Assembly (NCBI GenBank): GCA_017646625.1
Contig: JAGCMF010000001.1
Location: 32,895 to 96,894, forward strand
Source: Alistipes sp.
GTDB lineage: Bacteria > Bacteroidota > Bacteroidia > Bacteroidales > Rikenellaceae
Direction: 5' to 3'
DNA: 64,000 bases
The notes under the pieces were generated by a model. The model did not search any database, was not told the DNA's origin, and worked only from the letters and a program-made list of their open reading frames with translations. The position numbers were made by a program, and so were the translations under genes. How positions within the stretch are numbered: the stretch's first letter is position 1; each line of letters opens with the position of its first letter. Shown here one piece after another: positions 52,243 to 61,007 of this stretch.

Positions 52243-53214
52243 CTACTCTTTGTCACACGCTATGGCGTTGCTGTACTCCTCGAGTGTCGAGGCGAAGTCG
52301 GCATTTGCGAGGCTATCCTCTGTGCGACCATCCCATATCTTGTAGCGTGATGGCGATACTCCTACGCGCTGCTTGAAGTACTTGCCGAAGAAGGACTGCG
52401 ATGCGAAGTTGAGCTTTATGGCTATCTCGCGGATGCTCAATCCCGAGTACTTTAGTAGGCGCTTTGCCTCGTATACCACAGCCTCGTCTATGAGCTTCGA
52501 GGCGTTGCGGCCACTCTTCTTCTTGAGTATCAGCGACAGATACTTGGGTGTTATGCCCATCTTCTGTGCGTAGAACTCCACGCTACGTTCTGTGCTGCAG
52601 TGCTCGCGCAGAAGGTCGAGGAAGAGGTTGAAGAGCTCGTCTGTGCGGTTGCTCACCGATACGTTGCCTGGTAGGGTATGCTTCTGTAGTATGCCCATCA
52701 CGTAGTGGAACATCGCAGCGAAGAGTGAGCTTATTATCTTCTCGCGGTTTGCTGTTGGGGCATAATCACATAGCACCGAACGCATGAGCTTCGATATGTC
52801 GTGTATGTATGCCGCCTCCTCGGGTGCCACCTGTACGCATGGCTCGTCGAGGAATCCATGATATATAGATATCAGGTCCTGTGTATCTACGTGTATGCTG
52901 TTGAGATACTGACGTGAGTATGTCACCATGTATCCCGAAGAACGTATCGAGGCCTTCACCTGCTCAATCACGGTGTTCTCATTGAATATGAACAGCGTGT
53001 TTGGGCGTAGCTCGTGTAGCTTGCCGTTAATCTTTATCTTTGCAGTACCACTCACTGTGACACCTATCGACACACCCTGTATTAGTGCTGTCAAGTCGTC
53101 AAGTTCGCGGAACATGACAAGCGGTGTTATGACCATGTCCTCCGAGTAGTATGATGTCTCGAATCGTGATTTGAGCTTATCTATCGAAGCTCTCTTTATA
53201 CCATCCTGCTTCAT
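52243..53214 (-). CDS. AraC-family transcriptional regulator
   Basis: A 323-residue regulator. An N-terminal cupin-like sensing domain (about 30-110, with IKINGKLHELRPNTLFIFN) precedes a C-terminal AraC HTH pair (about 195-295), with KMGITPKYLSLILKKKSGR and IREIAIKLNFASQSFFGKYF followed by VGVSPSRYK. A short acidic tail follows. The ligand is unknown. It lies just before dsbD and after a purine-rich spacer behind the diacylglycerol kinase. Confidence 0.9.
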   Translation of the reverse strand: MKQDGIKRASIDKLKSRFETSYYSEDMVITPLVMFRELDDLTALIQGVSIGVTVSGTAKIKINGKLHELRPNTLFIFNENTVIEQVKASIRSSGYMVTYSRQYLNSIHVDTQDLISIYHGFLDEPCVQVAPEEAAYIHDISKLMRSVLCDYAPTANREKIISSLFAAMFHYVMGILQKHTLPGNVSVSNRTDELFNLFLDLLREHCSTERSVEFYAQKMGITPKYLSLILKKKSGRNASKLIDEAVVYEAKRLLKYSGLSIREIAIKLNFASQSFFGKYFKQRVGVSPSRYKIWDGRTEDSLANADFASTLEEYSNAIACDKE

Positions 53215-53345
53215 CTCTATCCTTCTCGCTACTTTCTTTTTACACTCTCAATTGATATCTCTCATTATCTTTCTATCTCTCCGTGTCTTCCACTCCGTGT
53301 CTCCTATCTCCCAACTCCTATCTCCTATCTTCCGTCCCAGTCTCG
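53215..53345 (-). other. Polypurine spacer upstream of the AraC gene
   Basis: The minus strand is almost all purine (GGAGATAGGAG, GGGAGATAGGAGACACGGAG, GAGAGATAGAAAGAT), with a GGAGATAG-like unit repeated several times. No gene or promoter consensus is visible. It may act as leader with multiple ribosome-binding-like stretches or simply be a repeat relic. Confidence 0.4.
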
Positions 53346-53363
53346 CCCCTTCTGGCTAACCAG

Positions 53364-54215
53364 TTAGCATCGCACCTTTAGGGCGTTGTGCAGACAGCGT
53401 ATTGACATAGGGAATGTAGGTCCTGGTTGTCCATCTACGTCTGTCGGCTCATGTAGCTCGGTGTGGAGTGTTATCTCTGCACTGCGTAGGTAGTGTACTG
53501 CCTGTGACTTGTGACCCATGAGGTAACGCATCATGTTCCATATTGTCGTGGCAGGGTTGTTGTAGTCAAGGATGACTATGTCGAGCATGCCATCATCAAC
53601 CTTGGCATCAGGTGCTAACCTAAACTGCCCGGCACTCTTGCCGTTGAAGGCGAGAAACATTGCGGCATCCATACTGTGCTCCTCGCCGTTTATGCGTGCG
53701 AAAAGCGGTATGCGGTGCATCGTGAAGATGTCGCGCGCGCCAACACGTATGTAGGCTAACTTTCCCACAAGGTGCTTCTCTATGTCGGGTGTGTGCTGCG
53801 ATGTTGTCGTCAACACTCCAAAGCTCAACACGTTGACGAAGTAGCTGCCATTCACCTCTCCACAGTCCACCCTGCGTTCTGTGCCTGTGGCTATCTGGCG
53901 TGCTGCGGCCATCATTCGGCGCTTCATGCCTATTGCTGCCGCAAAGTCATTTGCCGTGCCTGTGGGTATTATCCCCAGTGTCGGTGCTATGCCCTTTGCG
54001 AACATGCTGTTTACCACATAGTTTATTGTGCCATCGCCACCACATATAACCGCCAACTCCGTATCCTCGGCACCCTCAAAAGGGTTCTCCGTGAAGGATA
54101 TCTGGCGTGGCTGTAGCGCTATGCCGTGCTCTTCAAATATCGCCACTATGCGCGCTATGCGACGTGCTATACGTCCTTTGCCCGCCTTGATGTTATATAG
54201 CAGTAGAGCCTTCAT
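53364..54215 (-). CDS. Diacylglycerol/lipid kinase family protein
   Basis: A 283-residue DAGK-catalytic protein: LLYNIKAGKGR at the start, AVICGGDGTINYVVN near residue 58 for ATP binding and GIIPTGTANDFA near 85. Members phosphorylate diacylglycerol or related lipids; the exact lipid is unknown. The ATG at 54215, 4 bases after the apbE stop, was chosen; longer frames would overlap apbE. Confidence 0.9.
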   Translation of the reverse strand: MKALLLYNIKAGKGRIARRIARIVAIFEEHGIALQPRQISFTENPFEGAEDTELAVICGGDGTINYVVNSMFAKGIAPTLGIIPTGTANDFAAAIGMKRRMMAAARQIATGTERRVDCGEVNGSYFVNVLSFGVLTTTSQHTPDIEKHLVGKLAYIRVGARDIFTMHRIPLFARINGEEHSMDAAMFLAFNGKSAGQFRLAPDAKVDDGMLDIVILDYNNPATTIWNMMRYLMGHKSQAVHYLRSAEITLHTELHEPTDVDGQPGPTFPMSIRCLHNALKVRC

Positions 54216-54219
54216 CCTG

Positions 54220-55227
54220 TTACTCAAATATCTCGGAACATACAACCTCGTAGCCATCCTCGCCTGCGAAGATGAAGTAGTAGCTCCAGCCATACTCCCT
54301 TTCACACTCCTGGGCAAGTTCTACTGCATTACCCTCGGAGCCTATCGACATGAACATCGTCGCTGCGGCATCCGCCTCGGCACATGTTGGCGCTATGATG
54401 GTCACCGATAGAAGGTCACTCACTGCGCTATGGCCTGTGCGTGGGTCGAGGGTGTGTGCCACCTTACGACCATCCTCTGTGAGGTAGAAGCGGCGGTAGT
54501 TTCCCGATGTCGCTACGGCAGCATCCTTCACCGCTATTATCTTCTCGAAGGAGTCCATCGCCATGTTGCCATCGTAGGGTGTCTCTATGCCTATCGACCA
54601 TATCTCGCCGCGGCTGTTTACTCCACGACAGCGTATCTCGCCGCCGATGTTTACCATGTAGTCCTCAATGCCCAACTCCTCGAGATGCGACGCCATCACA
54701 TCCACGACATAGCCCTTGGCTATCGAGTTGAGGTCTATCTGCACTCGTGGGTCCTGCTTGACAAGACGCATTCCGTCGATGGCAATCTTGTCGTAGCCCA
54801 CGAAGGTGAGTATAGAGTCGATGTTGGGGTTGTCATGTGCATCCTCAATGCCGAATCCCCACGCATCTGTCAGCGGCTTTATTGTTATGTCGTATGCGCC
54901 ATCACTCATTTGAGTGAAGCGCCCCGCAAGCTCAATGTTGAATGCCAGGTGGCTGTCGAGACTGTCGGTGTCGTTGCTGTTCAGGCGAGCAATGCGCGAG
55001 TCAGCATTGAATATCGACATCGATACCTTTGCTTCGCTGTCCACTTGGGCTATCATCTGGCGGATATCACTCTCTGGGGTAGAGGTGTTACATTTTACTT
55101 GTACGAATGTTCCGAGTGCTGTGCCCTCAATGGTCATGTAGCGTTTGGGTGACGTACATCCTGCAGTTAGGATTGCCGCCATGAGGAGTGTTGCGATGAA
55201 TAAATTTTTGGTAAGCACCTTCGCCAT
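54220..55227 (-). CDS. apbE: FAD:protein FMN transferase, lipoprotein
   Basis: A 335-residue ApbE protein that attaches FMN covalently to a Thr of exported redox proteins such as Nqr/Rnf subunits. A lipoprotein signal ends TAGCTS (Cys near 24). The family pattern follows: IEGTALGTFVQVK, ITIKPLTDAWGFG, QIDLNSIAKGYVVD, NIGGEIRCRG and DPRTGHSAVSDLLSVTII. It heads a minus-strand group with the lipid kinase. Confidence 0.93.
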   Translation of the reverse strand: MAKVLTKNLFIATLLMAAILTAGCTSPKRYMTIEGTALGTFVQVKCNTSTPESDIRQMIAQVDSEAKVSMSIFNADSRIARLNSNDTDSLDSHLAFNIELAGRFTQMSDGAYDITIKPLTDAWGFGIEDAHDNPNIDSILTFVGYDKIAIDGMRLVKQDPRVQIDLNSIAKGYVVDVMASHLEELGIEDYMVNIGGEIRCRGVNSRGEIWSIGIETPYDGNMAMDSFEKIIAVKDAAVATSGNYRRFYLTEDGRKVAHTLDPRTGHSAVSDLLSVTIIAPTCAEADAAATMFMSIGSEGNAVELAQECEREYGWSYYFIFAGEDGYEVVCSEIFE

Positions 55228-55252
55228 TGTAACAAAATGTTAATCTGAAGAG

Positions 55253-55260
55253 CAAAGGTA
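55253..55260 (-). promoter_or_regulatory. -7 promoter box for apbE
   Basis: The minus strand reads TACCTTTG 26 bases before the start codon, with GTTG 18 bases upstream. Confidence 0.5.
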
Positions 55261-55550
55261 GTAAAAAATCACAATTTTCAACCATCTTTACCTTAAAAAA
55301 ATGCTTATTCGTAGAAAATAAGTTGAATTGCAGTTGTGTGTACTCTGCAAATATTGTCATGTAGTGGGGTAGTATTGCTGTTTATTAAGATTAAAAATGT
55401 GGTATTTAGAATAAAATACTAAACTAAAAATATCATCTTTTCATTTTAAATATCGTTTTTATTGAGTGGTTTTAATGCATCAGCTGTGGCTGCTGCGGTA
55501 TGCTTATTGTGCTAAATATTATCTTTTTTATCTTTTTCTATGAAAAAGGG
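55261..55550. other. AT-rich divergent spacer between apbE and rpsO
   Basis: About 290 bases without a gene. It is AT-rich and holds the far upstream part of both promoters; no repeat, hairpin or RNA gene was recognised. Confidence 0.5.
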
Positions 55551-55581
55551 TTTGTGGTGTCAAAAAAAAAGCGTATCTTTG
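55551..55581 (+). promoter_or_regulatory. rpsO promoter
   Basis: TTTG at 55551-55554 and TATCTTTG at 55574-55581 are separated by exactly 19 bases. Confidence 0.75.
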
Positions 55582-55586
55582 CCGCA

Positions 55587-55690
55587 CGCTCCGGCAGGAT
55601 TATCAGGTAAGGATAATCTGTCGTGGAGTGGAACCAGGGGCGTACTCCTCGGGAAATGAGAAGGAGGCGCACCATAAAACACTAAATTTT
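55587..55690 (+). ncRNA. Structured rpsO leader, candidate S15 autoregulatory RNA
   Basis: Two stems lie between the promoter and the start codon. The first pairs CTCC with GGAG and GATTATC (55600-55606) with GATAATC (55614-55620) around AGGTAAG. The second pairs GCGTACTCCT with AGGAGGCGC around a purine loop (about 55639-55671). Several bacteria control rpsO by S15 binding to such leaders; this one is not recognised as a known class. Confidence 0.5.
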
Positions 55691-55960
55691 ATGTATTTGA
55701 CACCTGAAAAGAAGCAGGAGTTGTTTGGCCAGTACGGCAAGTCTACAACCGACACAGGTTCACCCGAGAGCCAGATCGCGTTATTCACCTACCGTATCAA
55801 CCACCTTACCGAGCACATGAAGAGCAATCGTCACGACTACGGCACACAGCGTTCGTTGTTGCGCCTCGTAGGTAAGCGTCGTAAGTTGCTTATGTACTTG
55901 AAGGAGGTTGATATCGAGCGCTACCGTGCGATCGTTAAGACACTCAATCTCCGTAAGTAA
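55691..55960 (+). CDS. rpsO: 30S ribosomal protein S15 (uS15)
   Basis: An 89-residue primary 16S rRNA-binding protein. TGSPESQIALFTYRINHLTEHM, HDYGTQRSLLRLVGKRRKLL and the final YRAIVKTLNLRK are diagnostic. The ATG at 55691 gives the canonical MYLTPEKKQELF start; a GTG at 55628 in frame falls inside the structured leader. pnp follows behind a hairpin, the classical rpsO-pnp order. Confidence 0.97.
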   Translation: MYLTPEKKQELFGQYGKSTTDTGSPESQIALFTYRINHLTEHMKSNRHDYGTQRSLLRLVGKRRKLLMYLKEVDIERYRAIVKTLNLRK

Positions 55961-55974
55961 GAGTGTGCAAAGAA

Positions 55975-56003
55975 TGAAGGCAACACTTCGGCGTTGCCTT
56001 CAT
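55975..56003 (+). terminator. Hairpin between rpsO and pnp
   Basis: GAAGGCAAC pairs with GTTGCCTTC around ACTTCGGC. There is no long T run, so it may be a processing or partial termination site. Confidence 0.65.
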
Positions 56004-56070
56004 TTGCAGTGAAATCAACAATTTGATTGATATATTTGACGACAATTTTTTAGAGGTTTTTAGAATTTTT

Positions 56071-58305
56071 ATGGAAGTTAACAAGTTGTACAATGCTGTA
56101 CAGAAGACAATCACTCTTGCCGATGGTCGCGAGATTATGATTGAGACCGGTAAGCTCGCAAAGCAGGCTGATGGCTCGGTGGTTGTACGTATGGGCGACA
56201 CAATGCTTTTGGCTACTGTTGTTGCCGCAAAGGATGCCAAGGAGGGTACTGACTTTATGCCATTGCAGGTGGAGTATAAGGAGAAGTATGCCTCATGTGG
56301 CCGTTTCCCTGGTGGTTTCATGAAGCGTGAGGGTAAGGCTGGTGACGCAGAGATTCTCGTTGCACGTCTTATCGACCGTGCCTTGCGTCCACTATTCCCC
56401 GCAGACTATCATGCCGAGGTCTTTGTAACCGTAAATCTTATCTCGGCAGAGAAGGATATCCAGCCTGATGCATTGGCTGGTCTTGCTGCCTCTGCAGCAC
56501 TCGCCGTATCTGACATCCCATTCGGTGGTCCTATTTCGGAGGTTCGCGTAGCGCGTATCGGTGGCGAGTATGTCATCAACCCAGGCTTCGAGGCTATGAA
56601 GGATGCCGACCTCGACATCATGGTTGGTGGTACTATCGACAACATCCTCATGGTTGAGGGTGAGATGAATGAGGTATCGGAGGAGGTTATGCTCGGTGCC
56701 ATCATGTTTGCTCACGAGGAGATTAAGAAGCACTGTGCTGTGCAGATTGAGCTTATGAAGGAGCTCGGTAAGGATGTTAAGCGTACTTACTGCCACGAGA
56801 CTAACGATGAGGAGCTTCGTCAGACAATCATCGCAGAGCTCTACGACAAGGCATATGCTATCGCTACAAGCGGTACTATGAAGCACGAACGTCAGGATGC
56901 CTTCGATGCTTTGGAGGCGGAGTTCGCAGCTCGCTATACAGAGGAGGAGCTCGAGGAGAAGGCTCCACTCATCCACAAGTACTTCCACGACGATGTTCAG
57001 AAGAAGGCTATGCGTAACATGATCCTCGATGAGGGTAAGCGTCTTGATGGTCGCCGCACAGATGAGATTCGTCCTATATGGTGCGAGATCGACTACTTGC
57101 CATGTGCACACGGCTCGGCAATCTTTACACGTGGTGAGACACAGTCACTCACAACTGTAACTCTCGGCACGAAGCTCGATGAGAAGCAGAAGGATGAGGT
57201 GCTGGTTCAGGGCAGCGAGCAGTTCGTATTGCACTACAACTTCCCTCCATTCTCTACTGGCGAGGCGCGTCCAGCACGAGGTTTGAGCCGTCGTGAGATT
57301 GGTCACGGTCACCTCGCATGGCGTGCGTTGAAGCCTATGGTGCCACTTGGCGAGGAGAACCCATACGCAGTACGTGTAGTATCAGATATCTTGGAGTCTA
57401 ACGGCTCATCGTCTATGGCCACAGTATGTGCTGGTACACTTGCACTTATGGATGCTGGTGTTAAGCTCCGCAAGCCAGTGTCAGGTATCGCCATGGGTCT
57501 TATCTCTGACTCGGAGACAGGTCGTTGGGCAGTGTTGTCTGATATCTTGGGTGACGAGGATCACTTGGGCGATATGGACTTCAAGGTTACAGGTACACGT
57601 GACGGTATCACAGCTACACAGATGGATATCAAGGTTGACGGCCTCTCATATGAGGTGTTGTCAAAGGCTTTGGAGCAGGCACGTCAGGGTCGTCTCCACA
57701 TCCTCGACAAGCTCGTTGAGACTATCGCCGAGCCACGTGAGGACTACAAGCCATTCGTGCCACGCATCGTGCAGATTAGCATCCCACAGGAGTTCATCGG
57801 TGCTGTCATCGGCCCTGGTGGTAAGGTTATCCAGGAGATTCAGAAGACTACAGGTACTACCATCACCATCACAGAGGTTGAGTCGAAGGGTATCGTAGAC
57901 ATCTTCGGCCAGAATAAGGAGGCGTTGGATGCTGCCTTGGCACGTATTAAGGGCATCGTTGCTGTTCCAGAGATTGGTGAGACATACAACGGTAAGATTC
58001 GTTCTATCGTCGACTTCGGTGCTTTTGTTGAGATTCTTCCTGGCAAGGATGCGTTGCTGCACATCTCGGAGATTGACTACAAGCGTTTCGAGACTATGGA
58101 GGAGACAGGTCTTAAGGAGGGCGATATGATAGATGTTAAGCTCATCGCCAAGGACCAGAAGACCGGCAAGCTCAAGCTCTCACGCAAGGTTCTTCTTCCC
58201 AAGCCCGAGGGTTGGGTAGAACGTGAGCCTCGTGAGCCTCGCGAGCCACGTGATCGTAAGCCTCGCGAGGGTGAGAAGCGCGGTCCACGTCGTGATCACA
58301 AGTAG
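56071..58305 (+). CDS. pnp: Polyribonucleotide nucleotidyltransferase (PNPase)
   Basis: A trimeric 3'-5' phosphorolytic exoribonuclease of the RNA degradosome, 744 residues from the ATG at 56071. Two RNase PH-like domains ([16 protein letters not shown]; the catalytic [20 protein letters not shown] region near 510) are followed by a KH domain ([15 protein letters not shown]) and an S1 domain ([18 protein letters not shown]). The basic tail rich in REPREPRE is typical of Bacteroidetes. Earlier in-frame ATG at 56023 lies close to the hairpin and is less likely. Confidence 0.96.
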   Translation: MEVNKLYNAVQKTITLADGREIMIETGKLAKQADGSVVVRMGDTMLLATVVAAKDAKEGTDFMPLQVEYKEKYASCGRFPGGFMKREGKAGDAEILVARLIDRALRPLFPADYHAEVFVTVNLISAEKDIQPDALAGLAASAALAVSDIPFGGPISEVRVARIGGEYVINPGFEAMKDADLDIMVGGTIDNILMVEGEMNEVSEEVMLGAIMFAHEEIKKHCAVQIELMKELGKDVKRTYCHETNDEELRQTIIAELYDKAYAIATSGTMKHERQDAFDALEAEFAARYTEEELEEKAPLIHKYFHDDVQKKAMRNMILDEGKRLDGRRTDEIRPIWCEIDYLPCAHGSAIFTRGETQSLTTVTLGTKLDEKQKDEVLVQGSEQFVLHYNFPPFSTGEARPARGLSRREIGHGHLAWRALKPMVPLGEENPYAVRVVSDILESNGSSSMATVCAGTLALMDAGVKLRKPVSGIAMGLISDSETGRWAVLSDILGDEDHLGDMDFKVTGTRDGITATQMDIKVDGLSYEVLSKALEQARQGRLHILDKLVETIAEPREDYKPFVPRIVQISIPQEFIGAVIGPGGKVIQEIQKTTGTTITITEVESKGIVDIFGQNKEALDAALARIKGIVAVPEIGETYNGKIRSIVDFGAFVEILPGKDALLHISEIDYKRFETMEETGLKEGDMIDVKLIAKDQKTGKLKLSRKVLLPKPEGWVEREPREPREPRDRKPREGEKRGPRRDHK

Positions 58306-58315
58306 TAATGATATT

Positions 58316-58357
58316 CGTCGTGTACCCTATATATAATATGTATGGTGCACGGCGATG
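58316..58357 (+). terminator. Hairpin after pnp
   Basis: TCGTCGTGTACC pairs with GGTGCACGGCGA around an AT-rich loop. The following bases contain a T run about 15 bases later. Confidence 0.5.
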
Positions 58358-58412
58358 ATTAAGAGTGATAATTTTTTTACAATAATTTACTAACAAAACT
58401 TTTTTGACATTT

Positions 58413-60167
58413 ATGAAAAATCTTTTGAAAGTGAGTGCAGTACTCGCAGTTGCGGTATTGACCCTCTCAAGCTGTAATTGCTTCAAGAAGATGGCCAAGA
58501 ACCGTGATGATGTGCAGCTTACATGCACTCCTGAGGTTTTGGTACTTAACAACGGCGTCGTTGAGGCTGATGTTACTGTGAACTTCCCAGTTAAGTACTT
58601 CAATGCCAAGGCAGTATTGAAGGTTACTCCCGTTATGGTATTCGAAGGCGGCGAGGTAGCAGGCACAACACAGTATTTCCAGGGTTCAAAGGTTGATGAC
58701 AACTACACAGTTATCGACAAGAACAATGGTGGTACATACACTATGCACGTATCATTCCCATACGATGCACGTATGGCATGCAGCCAGCTCCAGCTTCGTG
58801 CGGAGATTAAGTGCCCAAAGGGTGGTTGCAAGGAGTTCACATTGGTTAACTTGAACACAGGTGCTATTCCTACAAAGGATGAGGCAGCTATCTTGGCAGC
58901 TGGTGGCGACGATGCATTGGCATTGAAGCGTGCTTTCGGTTTGACTATCGCCGAGGGTGTTAACACATTGCAGTCAGACCTCGACTATGCCTCTGCAATG
59001 CAGAACATGGCATCTGGTTATAAGAATGTTATCACCGAGGTGACACGTGCTAACTACATGTATGCTATCAACTCATCACGTCTTGCACGTAGCGCAAAGT
59101 CAAGCGACGAGCTCACAGCATTCCAGCAGTTGGCAGCAGATCAGATGTCTAACGATCGCATCGCACAGCACATCTACGTAAACGGTTATGCTTCACCTGA
59201 TGGTCCAGAGAAGTTCAACGATCGTCTTGCTGCTGCACGTAGCGAGTCAGGTCGCAAGGCTGCAGAGGAGTTGCTCAGCGAGATTGGCTTGTCACTCGAC
59301 GCTGCATCTTATGGTGAGGACTGGGAGGGCTTCAAGGCTCTTGTTGCTGCTTCAGACATCGAGGACAAGGAGCTTATCCTTTCAGTGTTGAACAGCTATG
59401 AGTCATCATCAGAGCGCGAGGAGCAGATTAAGAATATGTCACAGGTATTCGAGGCATTGAAGCGTGACATCCTTCCACAGTTGCGTCGTGCACAGCTCGT
59501 TAACTCTTCAGACATCACAGGTAAGACTGACGATGAGATGGCTGCTTTCGTACGTGAGGGTAACTTCGCAGCTTTGGATGAGAAGGAGATGCTTCACATC
59601 GCCTCTACAGACAAGCTCACATTGAACGAGAAGATCGCCGTTTTGGAGGCTGCAGCAAACGAGTATAAGAGTGCTACTGCTTACAACAACCTTGGTGTAG
59701 CATATGCCGAGGCTGGTGAGGGCGAGAAGGCAGCTGCTGCTTTTGCTTCAGCGGTAAATGCTGGTGGCAATGCATCAGAGCTCAACAACAACCTTGCACT
59801 TGTTAACCTTATGAACGGTAACACAGCTGCTGCGAAGGCATACACAGCAAATGCTTCAGTCGAGGCACGTGCTCTTGCTGCTGCTGCCGAGGGTAACTAC
59901 GCACAGGCGCAGTCACAGCTCTCTGGCTACAACGCTGCTATCGCTGCTACCATGAACGCTGACTACACAGCTGCAAAGCAGTTCATCGCAAACGACACTA
60001 CTGCCGAGGCTGACTACCTCCGTGCTGTTATCGCATCAAAGCAGGGTGACATGGCTACTGCCGAGGCACAGCTTAAGAGTGCTATTGCGAAGGATGCGTC
60101 ATACGCAGACCGTTGCCGTCAGGATGTAAATCTTCGTGGTTACATTGGTAAGGAGATCAACCTTTAA
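58413..60167 (+). CDS. OmpA-like/TPR lipoprotein
   Basis: A 584-residue protein with a lipoprotein signal (VSAVLAVAVLTLSSC, Cys near 21). A beta-rich N-terminal part (about 30-160) is followed by an OmpA-like peptidoglycan-binding pattern (IYVNGYASPDGPEKFNDRLAAARSE shortened: YVNGYASPDG then RLAAARS). The C-terminal third is helical with TPR-like repeats (AYNNLGVAYAEAGEGEKAAA). Codon use indicates high expression. It may tether the outer membrane to the cell wall; relatives are common in Bacteroidetes. Its stop codon abuts a family A repeat. Confidence 0.8.
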   Translation: MKNLLKVSAVLAVAVLTLSSCNCFKKMAKNRDDVQLTCTPEVLVLNNGVVEADVTVNFPVKYFNAKAVLKVTPVMVFEGGEVAGTTQYFQGSKVDDNYTVIDKNNGGTYTMHVSFPYDARMACSQLQLRAEIKCPKGGCKEFTLVNLNTGAIPTKDEAAILAAGGDDALALKRAFGLTIAEGVNTLQSDLDYASAMQNMASGYKNVITEVTRANYMYAINSSRLARSAKSSDELTAFQQLAADQMSNDRIAQHIYVNGYASPDGPEKFNDRLAAARSESGRKAAEELLSEIGLSLDAASYGEDWEGFKALVAASDIEDKELILSVLNSYESSSEREEQIKNMSQVFEALKRDILPQLRRAQLVNSSDITGKTDDEMAAFVREGNFAALDEKEMLHIASTDKLTLNEKIAVLEAAANEYKSATAYNNLGVAYAEAGEGEKAAAAFASAVNAGGNASELNNNLALVNLMNGNTAAAKAYTANASVEARALAAAAEGNYAQAQSQLSGYNAAIAATMNADYTAAKQFIANDTTAEADYLRAVIASKQGDMATAEAQLKSAIAKDASYADRCRQDVNLRGYIGKEINL

Positions 60168-60293
60168 TTTCTTGTGATAAGGGGTCGATTGCGGCCCCTA
60201 ACTAAAATGCCGTCAATGGGACGTACGCCAAGTACTACCCATCGACGGCATTTTTGCCGAGTGTAGCACTCGGCACCCTTCTGACAAGAAATT
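60165..60293 (+). repeat. Family A structured repeat, copy A6
   Basis: Begins at the upstream stop codon. The central stem is GCCGTC (60209-60214) with GACGGC (60244-60249), the inner hairpin GTAC/GTAC with loop GCCAA. It is nearly identical to A1, 22 kb away. Confidence 0.9.
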
Positions 60294-60421
60294 TAATTTC
60301 TCGTGATAGCGGCGCATCTGCGACGCTTCAATCAAACGCCAGAATGGAATGTACGTCAAGTACTATCCATCCTGGCTTTTTTCATGTCAGCGCCACATCT
60401 GCACCACTCTGACAAGAAATT
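60294..60421 (+). repeat. Family A structured repeat, copy A7
   Basis: Directly follows A6 with ends AATTTCTCGTGATAG and CTCTGACAAGAAATTG. The central stem is GCCAG (60338-60342) with CTGGC (60372-60376); the adjoining GGG/CCC pair is GGA/TCC here, again keeping pairing. The left hairpin is GCG-CGCA/TGCG-CGC. Confidence 0.88.
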
Positions 60422-60424
60422 GGT

Positions 60425-60795
60425 ATCACGATGGTTAGGTAGGTCAAGACAATGAGACACAGCGACCCAGAGACAATGCATTACCTTTTATGCCCTTTTA
60501 TGACGTTTTATGCCCTTTGCTACCCGAGAATAAAAAGGGGCACAAAGGGCACAAGGGGCACAAAGGTTAGAGACAATGAGACAGTTAGACATAGCGACCA
60601 AGAGACAATGTATTACCTTTTATGCCCTTTTATGCCCTTTTGTGCCCTTTGGTACCCGAGAATGAAAAAAGGGCAAAAAGGTCACAAGGGGCAGAAAGGT
60701 TAGAGACAATGAGACAGTTAGACATATCGACCAAGAGACAATGTATTACCTTTTATGCCCTTTTTTGACCTTTTGTGCCCTTTGTCCGTGTAGTA
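60425..60795. repeat. Family D array D5, three tandem units
   Basis: Units of about 124-133 bp begin at about 60446, 60570 and 60703 with GAGACAATGAGACA. Each has ATTACCTTTTATGCCC arms, and the first two keep the core TACCCGAGAAT and AAGGGGCACAA arms. The rest of the gap to 61008 holds only a weak -7 box (TATCTTCG at 60854-60861) and a leader of about 145 bases. Confidence 0.8.
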
Positions 60796-61007
60796 AGGGG
60801 GAGGTATAGACGATTTTTCTTACACTTTTTTCGTCAATATAGAATTTTTTGTTTATCTTCGCATCGAAAATGCGCGTGTGTCTAATTACGTATTATAGAT
60901 GCTGAATGATATTCTATTGCGTCATGGATATGTGCGTTAGGAGGGTATAATTAATTGGTATATTAATATAGATAACTTTACTTTATAATCACTAATTTTT
61001 AAACACA

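Noticed and set aside
60425-60795. Tandem repeats resembling a CRISPR array
   Set aside because: Units are about 130 bp with internal inverted arms, no short constant repeat with unique spacers, and no cas genes.
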